The notes below the pieces were generated by a model that worked only from the letters and a program-made list of their open reading frames with translations, did no database searches and had not been told where the DNA came from. Both the position numbers and the translations under genes were made by a program. Shown in pieces: positions 26,280 to 33,733 of a stretch of 64,000 bases of DNA (within the stretch, counting starts at the first letter, position 1; each line of letters starts with the position of its first letter). The stretch is from Duganella sp. OV510 (GTDB taxonomy: Bacteria > Pseudomonadota > Gammaproteobacteria > Burkholderiales > Burkholderiaceae_D), in the NCBI RefSeq assembly GCF_900100205.1, contig NZ_FNEQ01000004.1, positions 372,001 through 436,000 of the forward strand. The letters are read 5' to 3'.

Positions 26280-26636
26280 GTAAGCTTCGGCCAGGCTCAT
26301 TACACGTGGCGCGATGGTGATGCCGATGCCGCTGAACAGCGCGGTGATGGCCGCCATATTGGCTTCCTGCTCTTCAGCCTTCCAGCCTTCGAACAGGTCG
26401 GTGCCGGCTTTCTGGAAGTGCAGGTCCAGCACCTTGCCGCGGTCCTTGTGGGTGTAGCCGCCGCTGTAGGTCTGCTTGAAACCGAGTGCGGCCAGCTGGG
26501 CCAGCACGTCGGTTGGAGGATTGTCTGGATCGGTGGCCAGGAACACGCCGAACGTCTTCCCTGGCGGTTTGGCTGCGATGTCCACGTCGTAAATGCCAGG
26601 CGCTTTCGTGACGGTCGTACTCTTCAGAAATAACAT
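26274..26636 (-). CDS. conserved-looking small cytosolic protein, unknown function
   Basis: 120 residues, mixed alpha/beta, with no signal peptide or membrane helix. Visible segments are a beta-rich start (LKSTTVTKAPGIYDVDI), a proline-rich turn (AAKPPGKTFGVFLATDPDNPP), GFKQTYSGGYTHKDRGKVLDLHF and a helical C-terminus (MAAITALFSGIGI). I do not recognise the family. GGGGTAAG upstream of the ATG is an acceptable ribosome site. It is a single gene preceded by 227 bases of AT-rich spacer, and codon use fits the genome, so it is likely real. Confidence 0.62.
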   Translation of the reverse strand: MLFLKSTTVTKAPGIYDVDIAAKPPGKTFGVFLATDPDNPPTDVLAQLAALGFKQTYSGGYTHKDRGKVLDLHFQKAGTDLFEGWKAEEQEANMAAITALFSGIGITIAPRVMSLAEAYA

Positions 26637-26808
26637 GTTCTTACCCCTACTAAATTTGGCGCCGGTTAGCTTGCAGATTGATTCTTATAGAAAACATTCT
26701 AAGAAACAAGCTTATTGCTAATTCCGGGGTTTGTCGACTAATCCCGTACTTATTTTGTGAATTCGTCGCATTACAACTGCAAAGTGTTGTCCCGGACAAG
26801 CACTACTT

Positions 26809-26834
26809 CTACTTAAAATATAGTTGTTAAGTAG
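26809..26834. promoter_or_regulatory. perfect inverted repeat in an AT-rich spacer
   Basis: CTACTTAA (26809–26816) and TTAAGTAG (26827–26834) are exact inverted copies, 10 bases apart. They lie within 26637–26863, a gap that otherwise holds no gene or clear promoter. The repeat could be an operator for the gene ending at 26274 or a 3' structure of the operon ending at 26864; it has no T-run. Confidence 0.35.
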
Positions 26835-26863
26835 TAATTTGCAAGGAGATAAGCGCTGAAGGG

Positions 26864-27691
26864 CTATTTCTGCTGTTTGCGCTGGGCCAGCGCTGCCGTC
26901 GGTGCGACAAGCGCCTGATACAACGCTCCGCTGTCCGCATCCCATTCTGTCACCGCCTGCTGCTGGCGCGCCACGGTGGCCATGTCACCACGCGCGATAG
27001 GCCCACTGAGCGCGGCGGCCGCGCCAAGACGAAACACATTCGCCATCGATTCGCTCGCCAGCGGTTGCGCCAGCTGGCGCGCTACCGGTTCCGGAATGCC
27101 CGCAGCCTGGTAGGCGCGCAGCGCGGCGTCCAGGACGGTCACCAGGTAGTTGCTGGCGAAGACCGCCGCCGCGTGGTACACCGTTTTGGCAGCGGCGTTG
27201 ATCGGCACCGGCTGCGCGCCGATCGCCTGCAAGGCCGGCGTCAGCACCGCCAGCGCGCCAGCATCGCCTTCGATGCCGCAGAAAGTGCCTGTAAATTGTG
27301 CAGCCACCGCCGCCGGATCGGCAAAGCTGCGGATCGGGTGAACGCTGGCCACCAGCGCCCCGGCATCGCGCACCGCCTGCAAACGGTCCGACGCGAGCGC
27401 GCCACTGCAATGGAAAACGATGCTGTCCTTCAGCGGCAAGGTACGCGCCAGCGCCTCGCTGGCCGCGCCGATCTGATCGTCGCCAACCGCCAGCATGTAC
27501 ACCGCCGCCGGCTGCAATGCTTCGTAGGCCGTGGCCACGCCGCCGGCGCCGATGAAGTCTACCGCCTGCTGTGCGCTGCCGGCGGACCGCGTCAGCACCT
27601 GCTGGATCGTGAAAACGCCCGTCTGCGCAAACAAGCGGCCAAGAACGCGGCCCACATGGCCGGCGCCGATCAGGTTCATTGAAGCGGCCAT
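26864..27691 (-). CDS. DUF2520 Rossmann-fold (NADP-type) protein
   Basis: A 275-residue protein. N-terminal nucleotide-binding motif GAGHVG (9–14), then VYMLAVGDDQIGAASEALA, FHCSGALASDRL and SVHPIRSF. The C-terminal helical DUF2520 domain has TVYHAAAVFASNYLVTVLDAA. The fold is like ketopantoate/6-phosphogluconate-type dehydrogenases, but no substrate is known for the family. Its ATG overlaps the TGA of the upstream DUF924 gene's neighbour context by one base (27691). It is the last gene of a five-gene minus-strand operon. Confidence 0.82.
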   Translation of the reverse strand: MAASMNLIGAGHVGRVLGRLFAQTGVFTIQQVLTRSAGSAQQAVDFIGAGGVATAYEALQPAAVYMLAVGDDQIGAASEALARTLPLKDSIVFHCSGALASDRLQAVRDAGALVASVHPIRSFADPAAVAAQFTGTFCGIEGDAGALAVLTPALQAIGAQPVPINAAAKTVYHAAAVFASNYLVTVLDAALRAYQAAGIPEPVARQLAQPLASESMANVFRLGAAAALSGPIARGDMATVARQQQAVTEWDADSGALYQALVAPTAALAQRKQQK

Positions 27692-28266
27692 CAGAACTTC
27701 GATCCCGGCTGCTTGAGGAATTCCAGCTCGGCCGCCGTCGAGGCGCGCTGCAGAATCGCGTTACGGTGCGGGAAGCGGCCGAAACGCTCGATCACATCGC
27801 GATGGCGTTTGGCGTAATCCAGCATGCCGGCCAGGCCCTGATTATCCGGCTGCGCTTCTGCCAGGCGCGTGAACAGGGTAACCGCCTGCTGCTGCATCGC
27901 CAGATCTTCCGCGTGCTCCAGTGGCAGGTAGACGAAGGCGCGCTGGAACGGCGCCAGCTTCTGGTCTTCGCCGGCGTCGAGCATGTCCAGTGCCGCCGAC
28001 AGCGCCTGATGGTCGCCGGCAAACGCCAGCGGCGTGTCGCGGTAAACATTGCGGCAGAACTGGTCCAGCACCAGGATGCGCGCCAGCGCCGCCTGCGGGC
28101 CTTCCGCATCCCACGCATGCAGGCCGCCTTCCAGCGCCAGCTCTATCTGCGCGCCGAAGCGCTGCGCGATGTCCTGGTCGAAGGCCTCGCTCTTCTGGAA
28201 CCACTCCTTGCGCGGCAACTCGCCGCCGAACCAGAAATCCAGTATTGCCTGTGCTTGTGCATTCAT
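27691..28266 (-). CDS. DUF924 family protein
   Basis: A 191-residue all-helical protein with DUF924 hallmarks: ILDFWFGGELPRKEWFQKSEAFD near the start, LARILVLDQFCRNVYRDTPLAFAGD in the middle, FVYLPLEHAED, then RHRDVIERFGRFPHRNAIL. The fold is TPR-like. The biochemical role is unknown. Its TGA and the ATG of the downstream DUF2520 gene share one base, and the MgtC stop lies 1 base upstream of its own ATG, so translation is coupled on both sides. Confidence 0.87.
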   Translation of the reverse strand: MNAQAQAILDFWFGGELPRKEWFQKSEAFDQDIAQRFGAQIELALEGGLHAWDAEGPQAALARILVLDQFCRNVYRDTPLAFAGDHQALSAALDMLDAGEDQKLAPFQRAFVYLPLEHAEDLAMQQQAVTLFTRLAEAQPDNQGLAGMLDYAKRHRDVIERFGRFPHRNAILQRASTAAELEFLKQPGSKF

Positions 28267-28267
28267 A

Positions 28268-29014
28268 TCAGTTACGTGCGTGTGTCAGTTGGAAGCTGTG
28301 GATGCCCTCGAATTCGGCCAGCTCCGCCGACAGCACCGACATCGGCGCGCCGCTGCGCTTGCTGAAGGCGATGGCGACAAAACGCCACTCCTGCATGCCG
28401 CCATCGCTGCCGATCATCAGCGAGCCGCCGGCGATTTCATAGCCGCGCTGCGCCGCCATGGTTCTTAGCGCCTGTTCCTGCGGCTTGTAGCCGGCCTTGA
28501 AGCGCATGGTGATGGCGATCGCATGGCGCGACGGCAGCCAGGCTTCCACCTTGGTCAGGAAAATCATCGAGCTGGCGCACAGCAGGGCCAGACCCATCGC
28601 GCCGAGGTAGAAGCCAACGCCCACCATCACGCCGATCACCGACGAGGCCCAGATCGACGCGGCCGTGGTCAGGCCGCTGATGTTGAAGCCCTCGCGCATA
28701 ATGACGCCGGCGCCAAGGAAACCGATGCCGGTGACGATGCCCTGCACGATGCGCGTCGGATCGGAGTTCACCAGATAAGTCGACACATGACCGCCAAACC
28801 AGTGGCCCGGATAGCCGCCGATCACCGTCAGCGCAGCGGACGCCATGCATACCAGCCCATAGGTGCGCATGCCGGCCGCGCGGCCGTGATAGGAACGCTC
28901 GTAGCCGACCAACAGCCCCAGTAGCAAGGCGCCCAGCAGATTCAGCAAGATCACCGCATTGGTGGCCAGTTCGGAATGCGACCAATAGGCCTGCAGGAAT
29001 TCAATCGCGGGCAT
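28268..29014 (-). CDS. MgtC/SapB family membrane protein
   Basis: A 248-residue protein with about five membrane helices in the first 155 residues and MgtC motifs: LLGALLLGLLVGYERSYHGRAAGMRTY, GIVTGIGFLGAGVIMREG and LTTAASIWASSVIGVMVGVG. A soluble ACT-like C-terminal domain follows (about 165–248). Family members modulate magnesium or ATP homeostasis and acid tolerance; some act on F1Fo ATPase. It lacks a Mg2+ leader visible here. It is part of the pepP-like to DUF2520 operon. Confidence 0.88.
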   Translation of the reverse strand: MPAIEFLQAYWSHSELATNAVILLNLLGALLLGLLVGYERSYHGRAAGMRTYGLVCMASAALTVIGGYPGHWFGGHVSTYLVNSDPTRIVQGIVTGIGFLGAGVIMREGFNISGLTTAASIWASSVIGVMVGVGFYLGAMGLALLCASSMIFLTKVEAWLPSRHAIAITMRFKAGYKPQEQALRTMAAQRGYEIAGGSLMIGSDGGMQEWRFVAIAFSKRSGAPMSVLSAELAEFEGIHSFQLTHARN

Positions 29015-29023
29015 AACGACCCT

Positions 29024-29275
29024 TTATTTTTTAGTGAGCTGCTTTTCGAAGGCGATATCCAGTTTGCTGACCCGCTTCGGTGCGGGCGGCGCGATGCTGT
29101 TGACGAAGGCGACGAATTCGTCGAGTTCCATCGGCGCGTTCAGCGGCGGATTGCCGGCGCCTTCGGACAAGAAGAAATGGCCGCTGCCGGTCACCGACAT
29201 CGAGTATTTCTGATTGCCGGTGCGGTTCTTCAGGCGATCAATCGCCGTGGTGGCGCGGGTGGCGCGTCCGCTCAT
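29024..29275 (-). CDS. small conserved-looking protein of unknown function
   Basis: An 83-residue basic protein (MSGRATRATTAIDRLKNR start). The centre (YSMSVTGSGHFFLSEGAGNPPLNAPMELDEFVAF, quoted in part) looks like a small beta-sheet with a helix after it; the C-terminus is KQLTKK. No cysteine, signal or membrane segment. The ATGA overlap (29272–29275) with the stop of the aminopeptidase gene and the tight operon support it as a real gene. I do not know the family. Confidence 0.6.
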   Translation of the reverse strand: MSGRATRATTAIDRLKNRTGNQKYSMSVTGSGHFFLSEGAGNPPLNAPMELDEFVAFVNSIAPPAPKRVSKLDIAFEKQLTKK

Positions 29276-31086
29276 AAAGCCTCCGTTCGTTGGTGCAGCC
29301 AGGCCAGCGCAGCGCCGCTCAATAGCGGCGACAGGCGCTTGCGCACGGTCGCGTGATAGTCGTTGAGCCAGCGCTTCTCATCGTCGCGCAGCAGCGTAGG
29401 TTCGATGCAGCGCGTGTCGATCGGGCACATGGTCAGGGTTTCAAAATTGAGGAACTCGCCGAACTCGGTCTGGCCGGCGGCGCGGTTCAGCACCAGGTTT
29501 TCGATGCGGATGCCCCAGCGGCCGGTGCGGTACAGGCCCGGTTCGATCGAGGTGATCATGCCCGGCTCCATGGCCGTCTGCGGCTCCGGCATGGCCGACG
29601 GCGAAATCGACTGCGGCCCTTCGTGCACATTCAGGAAGTAGCCGACGCCGTGGCCTGTGCCGTGGCCAAAGTCCAGGCCCTCGGCCCACAGCGGTGCGCG
29701 GGCGATGGCGTCCAGCATCGGCGACCTGGTCCCGCGCGGGAAGCGGGTGGCCGACAAGGCGATCATCCCTTTCAGCACCAGCGTGAAATCGCGGCGATGC
29801 TCATCAGTGATGCGGCCGACTGCCACCACGCGCGTGATGTCGGTGGTGCCGCCGAGGTACTGGCCGCCCGAGTCGATCAGCAGCAGGCCATTGCCTTCAA
29901 TGGTGGCGTGGCGCGCGGCGGTGGCGCGGTAATGCATGATCGCGCCGTTGGCGCCGAAGCCGGCAATCGTCGCGAAGCTGGGGCTGATGAAGCCGGGGCG
30001 GCGCGCGCGGACGACGGTGATCTGCTGGTCGATATCGACTTCGGTGAGCGGCGTGCGGTCGGCGTCGGCCAGCGTCTGTTCCAGCCAGGTGAAGAATTCG
30101 CACAGCGCGGCGCCATCCTGGTCCATCGTGGCGCGTACGTGGATGGCATCCTGCTCGCTCTTGCGCGACTTGGCCAGCGTGGTCGGATTGATCGCCTCGA
30201 TGACCTTGACCTTGGCCGGTATCCACTGGCGGGTGCCGTGGGTGATGCGGCGCGGGTCGAGCAGCAAGGTGGTGTCGGCCGGTAGCGCGTTGAGTGCGGC
30301 GGCGGCGGTGTTGTAGGGCGCGACATCAATACCTTCATCGGCCAGCGCAGAACGCAGGTCGGCCGAGATTTTGCCGTCGGCGACGTAAATCGTCGCGCGC
30401 GTAGGCGTGATCAACGCATGCGACAGGAAAATCGGATTGAAGTTGACGTCGGCGCCGCGCAGATTGAACAGATAGGCAATGTCGTCCAGCGTCGACATCA
30501 GGTGGCGGCTGGCGCCGGCCTGCTGCATCGCCGAGCGCAGATCGGCCAGCTTGCCGCTGCGGCTTTTCGACGCATAGGGCGGCAGATGCTCGTAGATCGG
30601 CGCATCCGGCAGCGCTGGACGGTCTTGCCACACCTGCTCCAGCAGGTCGAGGCCGGTGTTCAGCTTGACGTCCTTGGCATCCAGCGCGGTCTGCAACAGG
30701 CGGGCGATGGCCAGGCCCAGCACCGCACCATCGACGGCCAGCGTCTGGCCCGATTTCAGGTGGCTGGCCAGCCAGTCGACATATTGCACGCTGGCGCCGG
30801 AAGTCAGCTTCATCAGCTGGATGCCGGTTTCGGCCAGTTGCTGCTCCGCCTGTATCCAGTAGCGGGCATCGGTCCACAGGCCGGCGAATTCCGGCGTGAT
30901 GATGAACGTGCCGACCGAGCCGGTGAATCCAGACGCCCAGACGCGGCCTTGCCAGCGTTCCGGCAGGTATTCGGACAGGTGCGGATCGGCGGACGGTATC
31001 ATCAGTGCGTCGATGTGATGCTGACGCATCGCCGTCCGAAGCAGCGCCAGGCGCTCGGCGACTTGGGATGGGGTGGGAGTATCCAT
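29272..31086 (-). CDS. Xaa-Pro aminopeptidase (M24 family)
   Basis: A 604-residue three-domain aminopeptidase P of the long (eukaryote-like) type. Two creatinase-like N-terminal domains precede the pita-bread catalytic domain. Metal ligands: D405 and D416 (LIDSGGQYLGGTTDITR), H479 in GHGTGHGVGY, then glutamates in TSIEPGLY and GIRIENLVL. It cuts N-terminal residues that precede proline; no signal, so cytosolic. It is the first gene of a five-gene operon. The 3' end overlaps the next gene by 4 bases. Confidence 0.9.
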   Translation of the reverse strand: MDTPTPSQVAERLALLRTAMRQHHIDALMIPSADPHLSEYLPERWQGRVWASGFTGSVGTFIITPEFAGLWTDARYWIQAEQQLAETGIQLMKLTSGASVQYVDWLASHLKSGQTLAVDGAVLGLAIARLLQTALDAKDVKLNTGLDLLEQVWQDRPALPDAPIYEHLPPYASKSRSGKLADLRSAMQQAGASRHLMSTLDDIAYLFNLRGADVNFNPIFLSHALITPTRATIYVADGKISADLRSALADEGIDVAPYNTAAAALNALPADTTLLLDPRRITHGTRQWIPAKVKVIEAINPTTLAKSRKSEQDAIHVRATMDQDGAALCEFFTWLEQTLADADRTPLTEVDIDQQITVVRARRPGFISPSFATIAGFGANGAIMHYRATAARHATIEGNGLLLIDSGGQYLGGTTDITRVVAVGRITDEHRRDFTLVLKGMIALSATRFPRGTRSPMLDAIARAPLWAEGLDFGHGTGHGVGYFLNVHEGPQSISPSAMPEPQTAMEPGMITSIEPGLYRTGRWGIRIENLVLNRAAGQTEFGEFLNFETLTMCPIDTRCIEPTLLRDDEKRWLNDYHATVRKRLSPLLSGAALAWLHQRTEAL

Positions 31087-31121
31087 ATGAATATGATACC
31101 CCGATTACCCATGATTACCCA

Positions 31122-31898
31122 CTAAGCCACAGGGATCGTCCCCCCATCGATGATGTATTCCTGGCCGGTCAGCCCGGAGGCCTGGGAAGATGCCAGGAAG
31201 GCGATCAGGTCGGCGACTTCGCGCGGCTTGGCGGGGCGGCCAAGCGGGATGCCGCCCAGCGCCTGCATCACGCTCTGGCGCGCCTCTTCGTAGCCGGTGC
31301 CGGCCTTGGCTGCCAGGTCGTTGACGAAAGCAGTGGCCGCATCCGTCTCGATCCAGCCGGGCGACACGCGCACCACCCGCACGCCCTGCGGGCTGACTTC
31401 TTTCGACAGGCTTTTGCTGTAGGTCGACAGCGCCGCCTTGGCTGCGGCGTAGGCGGTGGTCGAAGCCGGCAGCGGCAAACGGCTCTGGATCGACGTTACA
31501 TGAATGATAACACCCGCGCCCTGCGCCAGCATCCCCGGCAACAGCGCGCGGTCCAGCCGCACCGATGGCATCAGGTTGAAATTCAACGCGCGCTCCCATT
31601 CCTCGTCGTTCAGCGCCGCAAAGCCGCCGGCCGGCGCCTGCGAACCGCCGGCCACGTGTACGATCACGTCGATGCCGCCCAGTTGTTGATGCACGGCTTC
31701 GGCCACCGTCGCGCAACCTGCCGCCGTGGTCAGGTCGGAAGCAACAAAGATCACCTCCGCCGGCAATGCCTCGACCAGGCTGCGCGCCGTGGTCAGCACG
31801 CGTGCGCCTGCTTCATGCAAACGCGCGACCACTTCGCGCCCCACGCCCTTGGTGCCGCCGGTAACCAGCACCCGCTTGCCTTGGAATTCATTCGACAT
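31122..31898 (-). CDS. short-chain dehydrogenase/reductase
   Basis: A 258-residue classical SDR: cofactor loop TGGTKGVG (13–20), catalytic S136, Y150 and K154 (YAAAK), and a C-terminal [10 protein letters not shown] ending. The arginine and lack of an acidic residue after strand 2 (TTARS) hint at NADP(H). It should interconvert an alcohol and a ketone of unknown identity. It is divergent from a LysR gene that probably controls it, with a palindrome between them. Confidence 0.87.
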   Translation of the reverse strand: MSNEFQGKRVLVTGGTKGVGREVVARLHEAGARVLTTARSLVEALPAEVIFVASDLTTAAGCATVAEAVHQQLGGIDVIVHVAGGSQAPAGGFAALNDEEWERALNFNLMPSVRLDRALLPGMLAQGAGVIIHVTSIQSRLPLPASTTAYAAAKAALSTYSKSLSKEVSPQGVRVVRVSPGWIETDAATAFVNDLAAKAGTGYEEARQSVMQALGGIPLGRPAKPREVADLIAFLASSQASGLTGQEYIIDGGTIPVA

Positions 31899-31973
31899 AT
31901 CGTCCTCCGTTGATGAAAAAGCCCATCTTACGGCGCTTGATTGTGATCTTAAATAGCCATAACTGATATGCTC

Positions 31974-31992
31974 TGTGAATTATTAGTTCACA
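31974..31992. promoter_or_regulatory. palindrome between SDR and LysR genes
   Basis: TGTGAA-N7-TTCACA is a perfect 19-base inverted repeat, ending 11 bases before the LysR ATG and about 75 bases before the SDR start. Position and symmetry suit a LysR autoregulation site. It also resembles half of a CRP site (TGTGA...TCACA), but with 9 rather than 6 bases between TGTGA and TCACA. Confidence 0.5.
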
Positions 31993-32002
31993 ATAAACTG
32001 CA

Positions 32003-32905
32003 ATGAAAACTGCTTCCCTCGATGGCGTGCGCACCTTTCTGGCGGTGGCCGAACAGCGCAGCTTCAGTGCTGCTGCTGCGCAATTAGGCATGACCACGAC
32101 CGCCGCCAGCAAAGCGATCAAGATGCTGGAGCAGCGGCACGGCGTTATTTTGTTCAAAAGAACTACGCGCAGCGTGGCGTTGACCGAAGCCGGCGCGGAG
32201 TTATTTGCGCAATTACGTTCAGCAACGTCGCAAATAGACGACGCTTTTTCCGCATTGGCCGCCCACCGCGACCGGCCGATGGGTACGCTGCGATTAACCG
32301 CGCCCCGAGCTTTAGGCGGTTTGCTATTAAAAAAATTTATTCCGCAGTTTCACCGCCAATATCCCGATATAACCATTGATATCTCCCTCGACGATGGCGC
32401 CATCGATCTGGTGGCGTCCGGATTTGACGCCGGCATCCGCCTGGGACAAGCGGTTGCCGAAGATATGGTCATGGTGAAATTGACGCCTGAATTAATCTGG
32501 CATGTCGTCGGTGCTCCGGCTTATCTTTCCCGCGCCGGCCGGCCAATAACACCTGATGAATTAATTCATCATCAAACCATCCGTTATCGCTTTTCCAGTT
32601 CAGGCGCGTTGCATCGGTGGCGGTTTAATGACTGTGAAGTAGAAACCAAAGGCGGATTAATCGTCAACGACACCACTTTGATAGCCGAATTCGCCCGTCA
32701 GGAACAAGGCCTGGCATATCTACCTGAAATAGAAATCAAAGATGATTTGGCCCAGGGCCGATTGGAGGCCGTCCTATCGGATTATGTGCCCCGCACTTCG
32801 GGACTATATCTGTACTTCCCGGCGCGCACCCAGCAGCAGCCCAAGCTACGCGTGCTGATCGATGCAGCACGCGCCGGAAATTGGCTGGAACATGCTGATA
32901 ATTAG
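32003..32905 (+). CDS. LysR-family transcriptional regulator
   Basis: A 300-residue regulator. The winged helix is at about 1–60 (FLAVAEQRSFSAAAAQLGMTTTAASKAIKMLEQ), followed by a periplasmic-binding-like effector domain (about 88–290; PITPDELIHHQTIRYRF is common in the CrgA/PA-type group). It likely responds to a metabolite and controls the divergent SDR. The gene uses more TTA and AT-ending codons than its neighbours, as does the regulator after it. Confidence 0.88.
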   Translation: MKTASLDGVRTFLAVAEQRSFSAAAAQLGMTTTAASKAIKMLEQRHGVILFKRTTRSVALTEAGAELFAQLRSATSQIDDAFSALAAHRDRPMGTLRLTAPRALGGLLLKKFIPQFHRQYPDITIDISLDDGAIDLVASGFDAGIRLGQAVAEDMVMVKLTPELIWHVVGAPAYLSRAGRPITPDELIHHQTIRYRFSSSGALHRWRFNDCEVETKGGLIVNDTTLIAEFARQEQGLAYLPEIEIKDDLAQGRLEAVLSDYVPRTSGLYLYFPARTQQQPKLRVLIDAARAGNWLEHADN

Positions 32906-32930
32906 CATAATCCAGACGAAAAAAAGCCCG

Positions 32931-33620
32931 CTAAGCCTCATATCGCCGTAAACCATCCAGATCCAGGATGCGGATGCCGCCGTAATCCAGGGTGAGCAAG
33001 CCCTGCTTCTCCAGCAGATGCAAAGCCTGGTTTGCGCGCTGGCGGGAGGCGCCGGATAATAATCCCAATTCCTCCTGCGAGATATGCACGATTTTCTCCA
33101 GGCTAGGATATAAATGCGAATGGTATAAAGAAGCCAGGCAACGTGCCACGCGCGTATCGGGATTCAATAGGCGGTCATTTTCCACTGTGCCGATAAACTG
33201 TCCAAGGCGCTCATTCAATTGCATCAGCAAAAACCGGCTGAATGGCAGGCTATTATCCAGCAGCCACATAAACGTGGCGGCTGGCATGCGCGCGATGCGG
33301 CTATCGCGCAAAGCCATTGCATCATATTTAAGAATCTCGTTTTTTAAAACCGTACCCTCGCCAAACCAGCCACCGGACGGCACGCCGGTAAAAGTCACGC
33401 TTTTACCACTGGAAGAGAAATTATTCATCTTCACCATGCCGTCGATAATGCCCAGCCAATTCTCCACCATCTCGCCCTTGCGGCAGACATAAGCGCCTTT
33501 CGGCACGAAGGTTTCAAAGGTATCAGCCTCCACGCGGGCCATTTGCTCCGCCGTCAGGTCTTTAGCCCAAATCGCCGAACGCAATGCTTCCTTCAAAGTA
33601 ATTTGATCTCGATCAGACAT
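32931..33620 (-). CDS. Crp/Fnr-family transcriptional regulator
   Basis: A 229-residue protein. The cyclic-nucleotide-binding-like jelly roll is at about 20–130 (GAYVCRKGEMVENWLGIIDG, GGWFGEGTVLK), followed by a dimer helix and a winged helix with ISQEELGLLSGASRQRANQAL. The N-terminal cysteine cluster of FNR is absent, so it is not an oxygen sensor of that type. The R-E pair expected for cAMP binding is not clear. It is divergent from the CoA-ligase/ABC-importer operon, with an inverted repeat between them, and is probably its regulator. Confidence 0.85.
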   Translation of the reverse strand: MSDRDQITLKEALRSAIWAKDLTAEQMARVEADTFETFVPKGAYVCRKGEMVENWLGIIDGMVKMNNFSSSGKSVTFTGVPSGGWFGEGTVLKNEILKYDAMALRDSRIARMPAATFMWLLDNSLPFSRFLLMQLNERLGQFIGTVENDRLLNPDTRVARCLASLYHSHLYPSLEKIVHISQEELGLLSGASRQRANQALHLLEKQGLLTLDYGGIRILDLDGLRRYEA

Positions 33621-33651
33621 TTTTGCGATGCACCATAGAAAAGTCAGTCAA

Positions 33652-33669
33652 TTGTCATCGAAAAGACAA
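33652..33669. promoter_or_regulatory. candidate Crp/Fnr-type operator
   Basis: TTGTC-N8-GACAA lies 31 bases upstream of the regulator's start and 65 bases before the GTG of the CoA synthetase. Inverted five-base arms are typical of this regulator family. No clean -35/-10 pair can be assigned in either direction. Confidence 0.45.
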
Positions 33670-33733
33670 CCTGCGCTCGCGCGGCACGCTAATATCATCA
33701 CACAAAAAAACAAAACAGCAACAGGAGACACTG

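Noticed and set aside
31974..31992. Reading the TGTGAA/TTCACA palindrome as a CRP site
   Set aside because: The spacing between TGTGA and TCACA is 9 bases instead of 6, so a LysR-type site is more likely.
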